Shown here piece after piece: positions 1-11,859 of a stretch of 64,000 nucleotides of DNA. This DNA comes from Anas platyrhynchos (Eukaryota > Chordata > Aves > Anseriformes > Anatidae), in contig NC_092589.1 of NCBI RefSeq assembly GCF_047663525.1, forward strand, positions 62,491,501 to 62,555,500, read 5' to 3'. The position numbers and the translations under genes are program-made. The notes beneath the pieces were generated by a model. It was not told the DNA's origin, made no database searches, and was given only the letters and a program-made list of their open reading frames with translations. How positions within the stretch are numbered: position 1 is the first letter of the stretch; each line of letters starts with the position of its first letter.

Positions 1-220
1 ACTTAATTATCTTGGCATCTTAGAAGCTGCTACGTTCATTTCACTAAACATTTCACTATTACACACCACCCCTGCCCATACTTGCAGCTTTCTCCTTCTC
101 CCTTAGCCAACTGAGATTTTGGTAGAAGCAGAAGGCTGGCCATGGGAGGCCCTGGAGGATCTGTCCTTTCTTCTGTAGGGTGAAGTCGAGGTGAGAGCCC
201 AGCTACACTCATGTCAGGGA

Positions 221-250
221 AAAAACAAACAAACAAACAAACAAAAAAAA
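221..250. repeat. (AAAC)n simple repeat
   Basis: About five tandem copies of AAAC followed by an A-run. A similar AAAC-rich tract lies at 753-800. Confidence 0.85.
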
Positions 251-752
251 CCGCCACCACCAACAACAACAAACACCTGTACTATGACCTTTCTACTTTC
301 TCTCCATTTTCTTTTCAAAATACATTTAAGTATTTTAAACTATATAAACTACGTAAACATTACTGATAGCTATAGCTAGAGAGCAAACGTGGCTTTCCCC
401 AGGGGTTCTACACTCAAAATGGCTGCTCTCAGATTTGTTGTTTGAACTTCCCCTCCACCAGCATATTCCAAAGATGCACAGCACAGGCAAACAAGAAATG
501 ACTGTCATAAAGCTATCTGATGAATATAATAACCCTACAACATATCATCTTTATCAGGTTTTGAGCTCTTCCTCCTCATTTTATTCATCTGCCTTAGAAC
601 TCCTAACCTTTCCACAGTCCTGAGCAAGTTTAAAAAAAATCAAGTCGCTTACTGGAGAAATGTCACATGTAAGAGGAAGAATGGATAGTAAGTCAGAAAC
701 TGGAGAAAAGCACCCACTAGCCAGACTAAAAATCTGACTGTGAAAAAAGGCA

Positions 753-800
753 GAAAAACAAAACAAACAAACAAAAACAAACACGCAAACAAACAAACAA
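753..800. repeat. A/C-rich (AAAC)n-like simple repeat
   Basis: Interrupted tandem AAAC/AAAAC units ending in AAACAAACAAACAAG. Confidence 0.8.
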
Positions 801-1213
801 GCACAGTTTTCCTAGATGGATGCTAGCTGAAGGAGCAGAGCTGCTCAGAGCATAGATACGCTTTCCAGATTGTCTGCCCTGATTGTGGTGGCAGTGGGAT
901 CCCAGAGGATGTAGGGATTTGGCTAATTGCTGCTTCCGAAACACATGAAAGCTCTTCTTGAAAGCACATCAAGGAGAGCTACTTTTCCAGATCAGCCCCT
1001 TGAGATTTGGCCACAATACTTCTCAAAGGAGAAGCATGGCAAGAGAGCAGTGTGTGCTTGCATCCATGTATGTCCTTTGACTAAGTCCCTATAGCGAGCT
1101 GGCCATCAGATCTCTTCATAATTATGAGTTTGGTACAAACTGAGGCAATGTCACCCTGTTCCCCTAAATTTTACCTTCCTATAAAATGTGTTTGTCTAGA
1201 TGGTAATTACCAA

Positions 1214-1261
1214 GTCCTCAAAATCCTCAAAAATTCAGTCCTCAAAAATTCAGTCCTCAAA
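1214..1261. repeat. 15-bp tandem repeat, about 2.5 copies
   Basis: The unit TCCTCAAAAATTCAG occurs at 1224-1238 and 1239-1253, followed by a partial copy from 1254 and preceded by a shortened copy near 1215. It is a local duplication with no coding role visible. Confidence 0.8.
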
Positions 1262-1582
1262 GAAAAATGCCTGGCTCCAAGGAAGGCTCACAGGCATGAA
1301 TTTCGAAAGGGTGAAGGCTCCTCTCAGAGACAAGCATTAGGGTGCCTATAATCTCTTTGACATTTCTCCATCTCTAAGCAATCGGATCTGTGCTGTCTCT
1401 ATCCTGTTGACTGTCTCAAATGATTTCTCACTCATCTGGAAAGTTTTTTACACTTTTTTTTTAGTTGGCAAACTCTCTTCCCATTGCAAGGAGAACCTTG
1501 CATTGTAACACCCCAGTCTTCAAGAAAAATAAAGGAACTGAGTTTTTTGAATAGGCTTGAATTTTTGTGCACATAATATGAT

Positions 1583-1751
1583 CATAGAATCATGGAATCA
1601 TTTAGGTTGGAAGAGACCTCCAAGATCACCTAGTCCAACCTCTGACCTAACACTAACAAGTCCTCCACTAAACCATATCCCTAAGCTCTACATCTAAACG
1701 TCTTTTAAAGACCTCCAGGGATGGTGACTCCACCACTTCCCTGGGCAGCCT
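1583..1751 (-). mobile_element. CR1 LINE 3'-end fragment
   Basis: Reading the minus strand, this is the end of the CR1 ORF2 (the 'balanced' TGGGCAGCCT/GGTGGTGGAGTCACC-type segment) followed by the 3' untranslated tail with GGTCTCTTCCAACC-like and ATTCTATGAT motifs typical of avian CR1. Only about 170 bp remain, so it is strongly 5'-truncated. The 7-mer ATATGAT occurs at both ends (1576-1582 and 1752-1758), a possible short target-site duplication. It resembles the 3' end of the copy at 46.8-46.9 kb. Confidence 0.85.
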
Positions 1752-3164
1752 ATATGATGAAGCAGCTAAACCAGGTCATGAACCATAGTTGGCAAGAAGC
1801 ATAATCTTAATCTACATTGTTGTATATGTCCCTGAATGGGTGGGCTTTAGGTGATGATCACCATATTAATAGTCTGTGATGTCCAGCAGCATCGTTGTTA
1901 CAAAGGTCTGCGTTGTCCTTTGTGCAGCATGAAAAGAATGATCCTCATCAGTGACTCCAGTACAGTCAATAATAGCTGTTTACTTTAAACACCTTTTCAG
2001 TAGCTGTATTTTGCACATAGCTGTTAACTGATTAGCCTGTTATATTAAACTTATTTGTTCAGTAGAGTAAGCAGAATTAGGCTGACAAATACACATCATG
2101 TCAATTTGTACACAGTATTTCAAGGGAAACGTTACATATTGCTATTAACTACCAAAGCTTACAGAAGAAAGACTACATGACAGTTTTTGTTCTGCTCCTA
2201 GGTAATCTTGGACTGCTCACAAAGTGACCACAATGTTTAATTAAACAAGTAAACGTACTTCAGATGAATTAAATGTACCTATAAATAAGGTCTGTTAAAC
2301 AAAGATGAGTAGATGACAAAATATAGAGTATGAGCTACTATTAACAGCTGCTTCTGAGACAATGGGTCAAGAGTGCCATTCATTACACCCAATATCCTAA
2401 GCAGTATTCTGGGAGCTCTGGGAGGCTGTTCTGGATTGTATGCTCTCAAAATGTATGCTACCAGAACAGTTATGATGATGAGGAGCCTCAGCTGCCTTTT
2501 GAGAGCATCTTTAAAAGGAAAGATGCCACTGAATGAGCAGAAAACAAATGAGCACCAAGAGCAGACTTCCACCCAGCATCAGGAGAGAAAGGTAGGACAG
2601 CAGTTTTTTTAAAGGGTGCTTCATATTGTATCATATTTTAAGCCAACTGCTCATTGTAATTAAGGGAAGTATCCTACTTTCTTGTTGAAAACTTCTTCAG
2701 CCCATTTGGACAGTTTGCCACAGGAATTTAGATTTATTTTGGTTCTGTTGTCATGCAAAACACACTTGAGCAGAATCGCACAATTTGTTCTTTTTTTTAA
2801 TTTTCTCTCTCTTTTTTTTTTTTCCCTCACTCCTTTTTTGGATGGAGTTTCTTCTTTCAGTTTAGAAGCAACAACTACAGCAAAAAATCCCCTGAAAATA
2901 AGTGTTTTGTTTTTTTTTTTAAGATTTTTTTTTTTTCCATGGGAAATCATATTCATTTAGGCTAAACATTTGCACTGTCAGAGAACATAAGAAAACAGAG
3001 ACAACAAAAAGTTGAAGAGGAAACTAGAAGTAACACCTTAATTCTTTTTGTTTGGCTTCATATCCCATTTTACCATATTTGTTTAGTTTCTTTACACATA
3101 AAATGAAGGTAAAAATCTATGTGACACATTTCCAATCTAAATGAACTTAAACTTTTTTCTTCTT

Positions 3165-3194
3165 CTTTTTTTTTTCTTTTTTTTTTTTTTTTTT
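3165..3194. repeat. Poly-T tract
   Basis: Nearly pure T run interrupted by single C bases; a simple low-complexity tract. Confidence 0.8.
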
Positions 3195-4962
3195 AATTCT
3201 GTACAGTATATAGTTAAATTGTCATTTAATATTTTCTGTTGTGAAATTTTGCGTTAATAAAAATCCAGCTGGCTGTGCTTTCTCTATTTTGGGTGGAAAT
3301 ATGCCAAAAGAAGGAATAATAGGTAGTATGAAAATACTGACTAAAGGTGAAGGAAAAATATGCAAAATCTGATATTTACAGAAAAGTGTAAAAGAACAAA
3401 GATTGTTTTAAATAATTAGCAAGCAGAAAAAGAGAAAGCAAGATGCACACCAAACAGTAAATGTACACACTCAGATTCCATCTGTCCTGTATTCCTGAAG
3501 GTACCTCCTGGGTACACTGCATCCCTGGTGCTTGGGTGCCACCACCTAAAATGAGACAGCCAATGTCTAGCAATAGAAAGCCTGTCTGTATAACACAGGC
3601 TGTTCATGGTAGCTGTCAGGGGTCTGCAAGCTATAGTTTATCATCTGCATTTGACTTCTAGTTAGCTTTAACAGCACAATGTGCTTGTAAGAAAATTTGT
3701 TTCAACAGGGGAAAACATACTTTATTCTGTTATGTTCTGTCCAAAAGAAACACAGGCATCAAAGCCCAAAGCAAATGGGTTAAGTGGTTGAATTGCTGTG
3801 TCAGTATTTTTCTGACTTAAACAGTCACGTTATATCATATTGATACTGAGTAGCATATGGTGATGATCTCTTTTTCATGATAATATTATTTTTCTATTAA
3901 TTAAAGGAAAACCAGAATGAATGTTCATTGCCAAATGCTTGAATACTTTCATGAAATGCTTTTGGAAAAAAAAAAAAAAAGAGAGAGACTAGCAAAATAG
4001 TCAAATTACTGCACTCACAAGAGAAGGACAGCAATATTTGCATCCTAAATAAGCAAATAATGAAGCAGACTAAAGCAATGTTCAGCAAATATTTCTCTCC
4101 ATGTCTGTCCTTCTCCAAAGCAGTATCAACAAAATAATTACACATAACAATGCTAAACTACTACTGCTGAAATAAACTAGAGCCTGACATTAAAGATGTT
4201 TACGTAAATGGCATTTAGGGCTTCAGAGTAGTCAGGCTCTTCCATTACATTTCTGCAGTGTAAGATCAGAAAACTTTATTTCTCCTCATACATTTTTTTT
4301 CCCTACATGCCAACTCACAGCTCAAGCCTACAGGAGTTTACAGTAAGACTTGATCTGGCCAAGCAGTGCCATCTGCCTGAAAATGAGGGGTTCATGGAAA
4401 CATTTTGATTTTGCCAGGTGTACAACAGGTTCAGCCCCCTCTGTCGGGACAGGTCTGGAGGAGAGGCTGCCAGCCTGCGGGAATGGAGACTGCCACACAC
4501 TCAGGCCAAGCAGCCCAGAACAGGCTGTAGGGAGGGCCCAGGCCTGTGCCCTGGGGTCTTCTGAGGGCCTGATGGAGCCTCGATGCAGCAGAGGTCTCCC
4601 TGCCATGCCAGGAAGGCAGCTGAGAGGTGCCCATGTCTGTCCTGTGCCCAAGCTGTGAGGTTAATGCTGATGTATAACTTCTCACTTCGTTCCTGAGGCT
4701 GTGCTGAGCATGTTTGCTGTTCACTGGGCAGTGGTCTCCCCTGCGAATGTGGGCTACCCTCTCGGAAATCAGACTGCATCAGGCCTGTACAGCAGAAAGA
4801 TGTCCCTCTGGTTTTACACAAACACACATTTTCATCAGATGTCCTCAAAAGGATTCTCATCTCAATATTTGTGGCCAGGCATTTACATGTATTTTGTGCC
4901 TCTAAGACCAAGGCTAACCCATTTCCACTACCAGGTACTCAGTGCTCACCAGCCCTGTGCAT

Positions 4963-5015
4963 GCACAGCAGTTTTTTCCCTCTCCCAGCTACTGTTGCAC
5001 AGCAGTTTTTTCCCT
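4963..5015. repeat. 19-bp exact direct repeat, 34-bp period
   Basis: GCACAGCAGTTTTTTCCCT occurs at 4963-4981 and again, exactly, at 4997-5015. The spacer is CTCCCAGCTACTGTT-like. It lies about 550 bp upstream of the TAAR1 start codon. Confidence 0.85.
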
Positions 5016-5417
5016 TTCTTAAATCTGCTCTCAAAGAGGCCCAACTAGCGTCACTCCCTGGCTTGGCTCTGGCCAGCAGCAGGTCCCTTTTGGAGCCAGC
5101 TGGAGCTGGCTCTGATTTGACATGGGGCAGCTGCTGGGCTCTGCTCACAGAGGCCACCCCTGAAGCCCACCTGCTACCTAAACTTTGCCAGGAAAACCCA
5201 ATACATTGCCCAGTGCAATGGGACCCACTGTTATTCAGGTGTGAGGACACCCAATTATACATTTTATTTTATCAAATGAGATATGTGCTTCAAGGGAAAT
5301 CTTATGATAAAAGTCTCATTCTATTAAATTTATAATTGCAAAATAATTTCATCTTTCATAAGTAATGAAATGTGAATTTTCTACACATTCAACTAGATGA
5401 AGGTGTTTATGATTGCT

Positions 5418-5438
5418 TTTTTTTTTTTCTTCCTTCAG
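5418..5438 (+). other. TAAR1: Candidate splice acceptor in TAAR1 leader
   Basis: A run of 12 or more T bases followed by CTTCCTTCAG gives a near-ideal polypyrimidine tract and AG at 5437-5438, 106 bp before the TAAR1 ATG. This suggests an upstream untranslated exon. No donor was pinned down, so this is inference. Confidence 0.5.
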
Positions 5439-5462
5439 CTTCTCTCACAAAGAAACGAAAAA

Positions 5463-5489
5463 ATGGCTGTAAACGTCCCTCAGCATTAA
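5463..5489 (+). other. Upstream ORF 1 in TAAR1 leader (8 codons)
   Basis: ATG at 5463 with A at -3 and G at +4 (good initiation context), reading eight codons to a TAA at 5487-5489. It would be in the 5' leader if transcription starts at or upstream of the 5438 acceptor. Confidence 0.45.
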
Positions 5490-5521
5490 GACGTGCCATA
5501 TAAGCTGTGCCCTATCGCTGC

Positions 5522-5542
5522 ATGGATTTGGTACCTCAGTAA
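5522..5542 (+). other. Upstream ORF 2 in TAAR1 leader (6 codons)
   Basis: ATG at 5522 reads MDLVPQ and stops at TAA 5540-5542, only two bases before the TAAR1 start codon at 5545. The -3 base is T, so initiation would be weak, but termination this close to the main start favours reinitiation. Confidence 0.45.
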
Positions 5543-5544
5543 GG

Positions 5545-6543
5545 ATGCAACTGTGTTGTGAATCTGTAAATGGCTCTTGCATAAAGAGCAGCTGGTCAAA
5601 CAGTATCCGCATTTCCATGTATATCTTCATGGTTTGCATTATTCTGGCCACAGTGTTTGGAAATCTTATGGTTATCATCTCAATATCACATTTTAAGCAG
5701 CTCCACACGCCTACCAACTTCTTGATACTTTCCATGGCCACAGCTGACTTTTTGCTGGGATTCCTCGTCATGCCTTGCAGCATGGTGCGCTCTGTTGAGC
5801 ACTGCTGGTATTTTGGCGACTTCTTCTGCAAGATCCACACAAGCATGGACATTATGCTGAGCACAGCTTCCATCTTCCATCTTTCTTTCATATCCATTGA
5901 TCGTTACTATGCTGTGTGTGACCCTCTAAGATACAAATCAAAGATAAATACTTTTGTTATCCTGGTCATGATATTCATAAGTTGGACTGTCCCTGCTGGT
6001 TTTGCTTTTGGGATGATCTTTCTAGAACTAAATCTGCTAGGAGCAGAAGAGATTTATAATCACATCCATTGTGCAGGAGGATGCTTTCTCTTCTTTAGTG
6101 AAACTTCAGGTGTTGTGGCCTCCGTAGTGTCTTTTTACATCCCTGGATTTGTTATGCTGTATGTCTATAGGAAGATATACTCTATAGCCAAGAGGCATGC
6201 AAGATCCATTGAAGCAATTAGCCAAAAGAAGAGATGTGAAATGAAGCACCACATTTCATGCTGCAGAGAAAGGAAAGCTGCAAGGACATTATGTATAATA
6301 ATGGGAGTATTTTTTATATGCTGGAGCCCATTCTTCTTCCTTACAGCAACTGATCCATTTATGAATTATATGGCTCCTCCTATTCTCATTGATGCTTTGG
6401 TTTGGTTTGGTTATTTAAATTCTGCATTTAATCCAATTGTTTATGCATTTTTTTACATGTGGTTTCGCAAAGCATTAAAGATTATTCTTTTTGGAAACAT
6501 TTTTCAAAGGGACTCTTCAAGGATTCAATTATTTTTAGAGTGA
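5545..6543 (+). CDS. TAAR1: Trace amine-associated receptor 1 (TAAR1)
   Basis: Class A GPCR of 332 residues in one coding exon; mammalian TAAR1 is about 339. Family role: Gs-coupled sensor of trace amines such as tyramine, phenethylamine and thyronamines, expressed in brain and periphery rather than as an olfactory receptor. Seen here: N-glycosylation sequon N9-G-S, TM1 about 24-47 with N40 (1.50), D68 (2.50), C95 (3.25, disulphide to loop 2), amine-binding D102 (3.32), D119-R120-Y121, toggle W260 (6.48) with P262, Y290 (7.43), and the TAAR signature [16 protein letters not shown] at 292-307. Start 5545 has A at -3 and aligns with the family N-terminus. Odd points: the third intracellular loop carries C231, C239 and C240, and C78 stands where a Tyr is usual in TM2. 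The frame is intact. Orthology is very secure because the loop-2 and C-terminal (DSSR...LFLE) segments are TAAR1-specific. Confidence 0.97.
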   Translation: MQLCCESVNGSCIKSSWSNSIRISMYIFMVCIILATVFGNLMVIISISHFKQLHTPTNFLILSMATADFLLGFLVMPCSMVRSVEHCWYFGDFFCKIHTSMDIMLSTASIFHLSFISIDRYYAVCDPLRYKSKINTFVILVMIFISWTVPAGFAFGMIFLELNLLGAEEIYNHIHCAGGCFLFFSETSGVVASVVSFYIPGFVMLYVYRKIYSIAKRHARSIEAISQKKRCEMKHHISCCRERKAARTLCIIMGVFFICWSPFFFLTATDPFMNYMAPPILIDALVWFGYLNSAFNPIVYAFFYMWFRKALKIILFGNIFQRDSSRIQLFLE

Positions 6544-7172
6544 CATCCTTTAAATGGTTGGGTTTCTGGCTTTGAGATCTTGTCTAGAGGCTGACCTCCA
6601 GGAAAGAAGAGCTGAAAATGACAGAGGAAACTCCTATTTGCTTGGTAACTTATCAAATTTGGTCAAGCAGATAAGAAACTATTATGTTTTATTCTTTCAT
6701 TCAAGACTGGGAGTTATAGTGTTTTGCTATAGCTATTTATATGCCTTGCAGAGGAAAGCAAAACCTAGGTTAAAAAAAAAAATACCCACAGCAGCTTATT
6801 AACTGTTTTTAATCATTAAGAAGTGCTTCTGATACAACAGGCCATATTTTTAAAAATATGTATTTCTGGTTATTTGCTGTCCTCTGACAAGATCAGAAAA
6901 GCCTTTCATTTTGAATATACAGACATCTTTGAGTAAAAACCCAAAGCTTTTAAGTTTTGTCCCTCCACTTCAGTATGCATGCAGAAGTCAAAACAGGCCA
7001 AGGTACAGTTATGCCAGTATGCTACACAGAGGGAAGATGGGAAAAAGAGAAGTCATGCTGCTCCTTCTCTTTCTATTTCAACTAGTGCTTGTCACTTTTG
7101 TCATTTAAAGGCTTTCCTGCTTAATGAGGTCAAAAGCATCTTTAATAAGATCAAAGATATTGTGGAAAACGC

Positions 7173-7186
7173 AATAAAGGAATAAA
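7173..7186 (+). terminator. Candidate poly(A) signals for TAAR1
   Basis: Two AATAAA hexamers (7173-7178 and 7181-7186) lie about 630 bp after the TAAR1 stop codon. The downstream GT-rich element is weak, so actual use is inferred. Confidence 0.35.
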
Positions 7187-8501
7187 AAGCAGTAGTGAAA
7201 ATCAACGCTGAATCTGACAATGCCAGAAAATTATACTTTTGTAATTAAAATTTTGATGTAAAATATTCACACATTTACATCCTTCAGAACTTTATATAGC
7301 TTGGATATATTGATATTTTGGCTTACAGCAGTGCTGTGACAGCCAGTGAGGCATCTATATAAAGAATTGATATAGAAATTCTATGGCTTGCCTGATCGTA
7401 TGGTGAGTGGGGCAAGATGGACATGGAAGCACCAGGAGGAGTGGCAGAAAAAGGATCATAGGGATGGCTCGGTGTCATGGAGCCTGGGTGAGCAGGCTGT
7501 CAAGATTACATCTGTGTGCAGCCTTTCTGGACACCCAGATTGGGACAGAAAGGAGAGATGAGGAAGTCAAAAGCTAGCACATGGTTACCAGCTGAAGAAG
7601 GCCGACAGGCTGTCAATTTTTTAATCTCTTAACTGGCTTTGCTAGAATTAACATATCACCAAACAGAAGGAGGTAATACCTCTGGCCTGGTCCTATGCCA
7701 TCTGGTTGGAGTATGGAGGACTAGTTTTGGGAATGGACAGTAAAATGTTGGTATCTGAGAAGAGGCTATGGTGAAGCTGATGACTTGGTATTGAAGGAAA
7801 AGCTATGTTCAGTGGTAAATGGTGTCCTCCATTCATTTTGCTGGGATATGTGCACGCTGTACATGTATCTTGTCTTTCTTTTTTGTGTTCTGTAGAGCTC
7901 TGAAGCATTCTGCACTGTAGAGCATAAAAGTTCAATGATACTACATTTCAGCAGAGCAAAATATCAGTATCTGAAATTGTCTCCTTTACGCTGTCATCTT
8001 GTAAGTTTGCACTCTATAATGACATAAAAATGAACAATGACTGAAATATGCAACACCTCAGCTTTTGTACTGTGGAAGATAATCCTTGGTAGTGACAATA
8101 TGACCACTTTAATTCTTTATCACAGAACAATAAAAAAAAGATTAAAGAAACAAACAAACAAACAACAAAAAAAACCTCTACCTTTCCAATAAATTTTCCA
8201 ATAAATTAATGGATAGTTGTCTTTTTCCTCATCCCTGGTGAGTTTTGTCTGATGCAGTTCATTTTCTAATGTTCAGTGTTAGTTTCTGAAGTGAATTGTG
8301 TGATCACTAGAATATCTAGATCTCTCTTGAAAGAGCAGTTTCACGGCTGCTGCCAGGTGATATCTCCCATTTTCTGATGGTGTTATAGATTGAAGGAATT
8401 TCCCTAAAAGGAGTGTTGCTCACCTGAGGCTTTTAAAGTGTATTTAATACATTCAGCATATGTTAACATAGACCCTTCAAGAAGTTAAAGGAGATATTGC
8501 T

Positions 8502-8520
8502 TTTTTTTTTTTTTTTTTTT
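8502..8520. repeat. Poly-T tract
   Basis: Uninterrupted run of about 19 T bases. Confidence 0.8.
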
Positions 8521-10822
8521 CTTTCCTTTCATCCACTATATGCCTGGCATAAAAAGACATCACTGTGTAACACCAGAGACAAGATTTTTGTTGCTTGTGG
8601 GCACAGGGGTGGAAAGTCATATTTTCCTTGAGTAGCAACAGATGAGAGCATCAAGTCATGTTGAACTCCTTTTGATTGCTCCAGTCCATCTGGCCCATGC
8701 AGTTCTGGTACAGCTGGAGGCTCAGAGAGAATTGCAGAAATTGAGAACTGCACTCTCACCATATTCGTACTGTGCTCCTGAAGCACCCAGTTCAGGCTAC
8801 TGTTGGCCTGACTGCTAATTCACCTACTTCTGAAAAAGAGAAAAACAACCACAGAAAAATAACCCTATGTCATTACACTTTTAAGATCTGCTATGGTTGA
8901 ACATAAACTTTCTTGGGTGTAAATGATGAGCAGTCAGATTGAGCTGAATTTTGTACTCTGCTGAGAACATTTCCACTGCCTGGAATGTATCTTCGAGATA
9001 TTCCTCAAATACTTTTGCCCTTTGATCATGAACTGAATGCACTTTAATAAGAAAATTGTGTTTATGTTGAAAGACTTTGAACTCAAAAGCAGAGTAGTCT
9101 TTTCCAAAATGTTACAACTATTAACTTTTTCAGTCTGGTATTTACAGCTCTTGCAAATGCAACCGCATTTAGCACCTTTTCCCAGCTTTTCCTTTTATGC
9201 CATGTTATATGGCATGGTTTTTTTTTGTTTTGTTTTGTTTTTTTGATGTAGAATGTTGTCATCTCTAATAGGTTTTTCTAATAGGTTTATAAATACCCTC
9301 CTCTGCTCGAGACAGCAGAAATGTTACCCCTCAGAACCTGTAACTGTCAAAAACACGATCCCATCTGATTATCTCACCTTTCATTGGTAAGCATTTGCTT
9401 CTTCTTTCTAAATGATTGTCCCAAACTCCTGAAGACTGATAGTCATCTAACCTAAATTGTAGGCATCTAAGAAGCACTACATCTGCTTTAGTCATTTGTA
9501 TCTCTCTTTGTACTCATTGTAGAAAAGAACTTGTTTTATCTCAGCAACTTATTCAAGTCACTGTTTAAGAAAATTTTTCAAGTCACAAAGTTTAAGAACA
9601 TTTTTTTCTCTGGTGTCTTATTACCTGGAGGTGGCATTTTCCCAAAAAGCTTCCTTGCCTTCTGTTTACAGAGTGTCTTCTCTGGCAGAGCAACTTTAAT
9701 GAAGTCCCAGGTTACTTTCTCTCATTAGCTCTAATCATAGGCAACACAAAGTTATTTCTCACTGTGAAGGGGACATACAAATGAGAGGTGTTAATGAGGC
9801 CATAGGGTCTCTATTCGAACCTGAGATTTTCATAAATTAGGAGAGCAGAAGAGAAATGCCTCTTACTGTTGTCCAATCAGATCATGGATTAGATCTAGTG
9901 ATGTAGAATGTACCTAACTGCAATCTCAAAGAGTCATCACATAAATGAAGTGCAAAGGGTATTGTTAAATTCCTTATCAACCCATTTAATTAGTTACCTT
10001 ATTAAACACTTCCCAGATGGCTACTTTTTTCAAAACAAATGAATCTCCAGTGGGTGATTTTATATGTTTCAACTTCCCTGAAAACTTATGCAAAGCAATT
10101 ATTCCAACATTACGAAAGGATCTGTTTTGTTGGTAAACCTATGCCTACTCATTTTGTAACCAATAAATACATCAGATTTACGTCACCTGCTCTCATGCTT
10201 CAAACAAAACTGACAGGTTTCTTGCAGCTAGTTTAGGACTCACAGATGACCACCTGTCCCCTGCTATGGCCTCATACATATGGCCTCCAGCTGAGCATCA
10301 TGGACTCCCCCTTGGTCACCAGATTCAGTAGCACAGGGCAAGAGGATGAGCACTGACTGTCTCAGAAGAACCCTTCCAGAAACCTCACAAGGCAACCATT
10401 GTTCTAAAATGGAGTATTTTAAACAGCTAGATAAAAAAGTACATTAGTGCAGTGTTCAAACAGAAAGAATGAGCTCTCAAACTGTGTAAATATTGTAAAG
10501 TGTATGGCTTTTCTTAGATCAATAACTTCTCTAAGCTGTACAGACTGTACTCTCTTTCCTCCTGTACATTATTTTAATACTCATTCAACAAAGAAGAGAG
10601 GAGCAGAAAACGCTAGGTAGTCAAACACAAGATACTTAGTATTCTATGAAAGGCTTTTATTTACATATTTTTTCTGATCATCTTAGTTATCTACAGACTT
10701 CAGTGTAACTGCATCATCTAAAGACCTAATTCAGAAAATTACTATGCCCATCTCTTAGCACTTTTGGACTAGTTTGTTTTCATTAGACATAGCCTAGATT
10801 TGATAACCTTCTATGATTAAGT

Positions 10823-11852
10823 GACTAGCCTGGTAGATGAGGGAAGAACACTAGATATTGGCTACCTTGATTTCAGTAAGGTTTTTGACACTGTCTCTCA
10901 TTAGTTCCTCATAGACAAGCTGCAGAGATATGGACTGGAGGAGCAGACTGAGTTGACTGAAAGAGCAGATTGAAAACTGGGGGAATGGCCAAGCCCAAAG
11001 GGTGGTGATCAGTGGTGCAAAGGCTACACCTGGGATCAATATTGGGCCCAGTCCTCTTTCACATCTTCATAAATGATCTGGATGATGGGCTAGAGCATAT
11101 CCCCAGCAAGTTGGCAGATGATGCAAAACTATGAGGAATTGTTGATAGAAGAGGGGTCACGTTGCCATCCAGAGGGACCTTCACAGTCTGGAGAAGTAGG
11201 CTGACAGGAACCTCATACATTTCAACAAGGAAGAAATGCAAAGTCCTGTACCTGGGGAGGAACAACCCCTGCCACCAGCACACGTTGGGAGAAATCAAGC
11301 TGAAAAGGAGCCTGAGAGAAAAGGTTCTGGGTGTCCTGGCAGACACCAAGTTGAATATGAGCTACAAGTATGCCCTTGACACGAAGAAGGCCATTGGTAT
11401 GCTGGACTGCATTAGGCAAAGTATTGCCAACAGGTGATGGGTGGTGATCCTTCCCTTGTACTGGGCACTGGTGAAGACACACCTGGGTCCAGTATTGGAA
11501 TCCTCTGTAAAAGACAGATGTGGACATACTGGAGAAAGTCCAATGAAGGGCCATGAAAATCACTAAGGGACTGAAGCAGGAGGCAATAGGCACAAACTGA
11601 AACACAGGAAGTTCCATCTGAACATCAGGAAATGCTTTTTAGCTGTGAGGATGACTAAGCATTGGCACAGAATTCCCAGAGAGGTAGGGGAGAATATTTA
11701 TTGCAAATTTATCCTTGGAGATATTCAAAATCCATCTGAACATAGTCCTGGTCAACAGGCTATATAGGTGGCACTGCTTGAGCAGGGCAGTTAGACAAGA
11801 TGACCTTCAGAGATCCCTTCCAATGCTGACCATTCTGCAGTCCTGTGATTCT
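10823..11852 (+). mobile_element. Old, degenerate CR1 LINE fragment
   Basis: On + this reads as eroded CR1 ORF2. Near 10868 the reverse transcriptase segment appears as DFSKVFDTVSH, and later pieces cover FNKKKCKVLYLGRNNP-, NMSYKYA- and GMLDCIRQSIA-like stretches, followed by a deleted middle and the HRKFHLNIRK-like C-terminal block. The 3' end is CCTGTGATTCTATT at about 11845. Many frameshifts and stops mean it is dead and older than the copy at 12.5 kb. The 7-mer ATTAAGT flanks both ends (10816-10822 and 11853-11859), a possible target-site duplication. Confidence 0.85.
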
Positions 11853-11859
11853 ATTAAGT

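Larger units (their letters stand above)
1..1582. other. Non-coding flank left of TAAR1, no gene seen
   Basis: AT-rich sequence with only short chance ORFs. It holds two A/C-rich simple repeats and a small tandem repeat, listed separately. In other vertebrates the next gene on this side of TAAR1 is a vanin (VNN1); nothing vanin-like is visible here. Confidence 0.5.
1759..5438. other. Intergenic region 5' of TAAR1
   Basis: No gene is recognised. It contains several long T-runs (around 2812-2823, 2910-2936 and 3165-3194) and a GC-richer patch at about 4430-4640 that opens several overlapping ORFs in more than one frame, none of which looks like a known protein. The TAAR1 promoter or an untranslated exon could lie here, but I could not pick one. 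Confidence 0.4.
6544..10815. other. TAAR1 3' flank and intergenic region
   Basis: No further gene is recognised. It contains a likely TAAR1 polyadenylation region near 7173, an AAAC repeat near 8149-8165, a T-run at 8502-8520, and otherwise AT-rich unique-looking sequence. Short ORFs here have no recognisable motif. Confidence 0.4.

Noticed and set aside
2345-2536. Possible orphan terminal exon (62 open codons after an AG, with an acidic C-terminal stretch)
   Set aside because: The pyrimidine tract before the AG is poor, three frames are open over the same region, and the peptide resembles no family I know.
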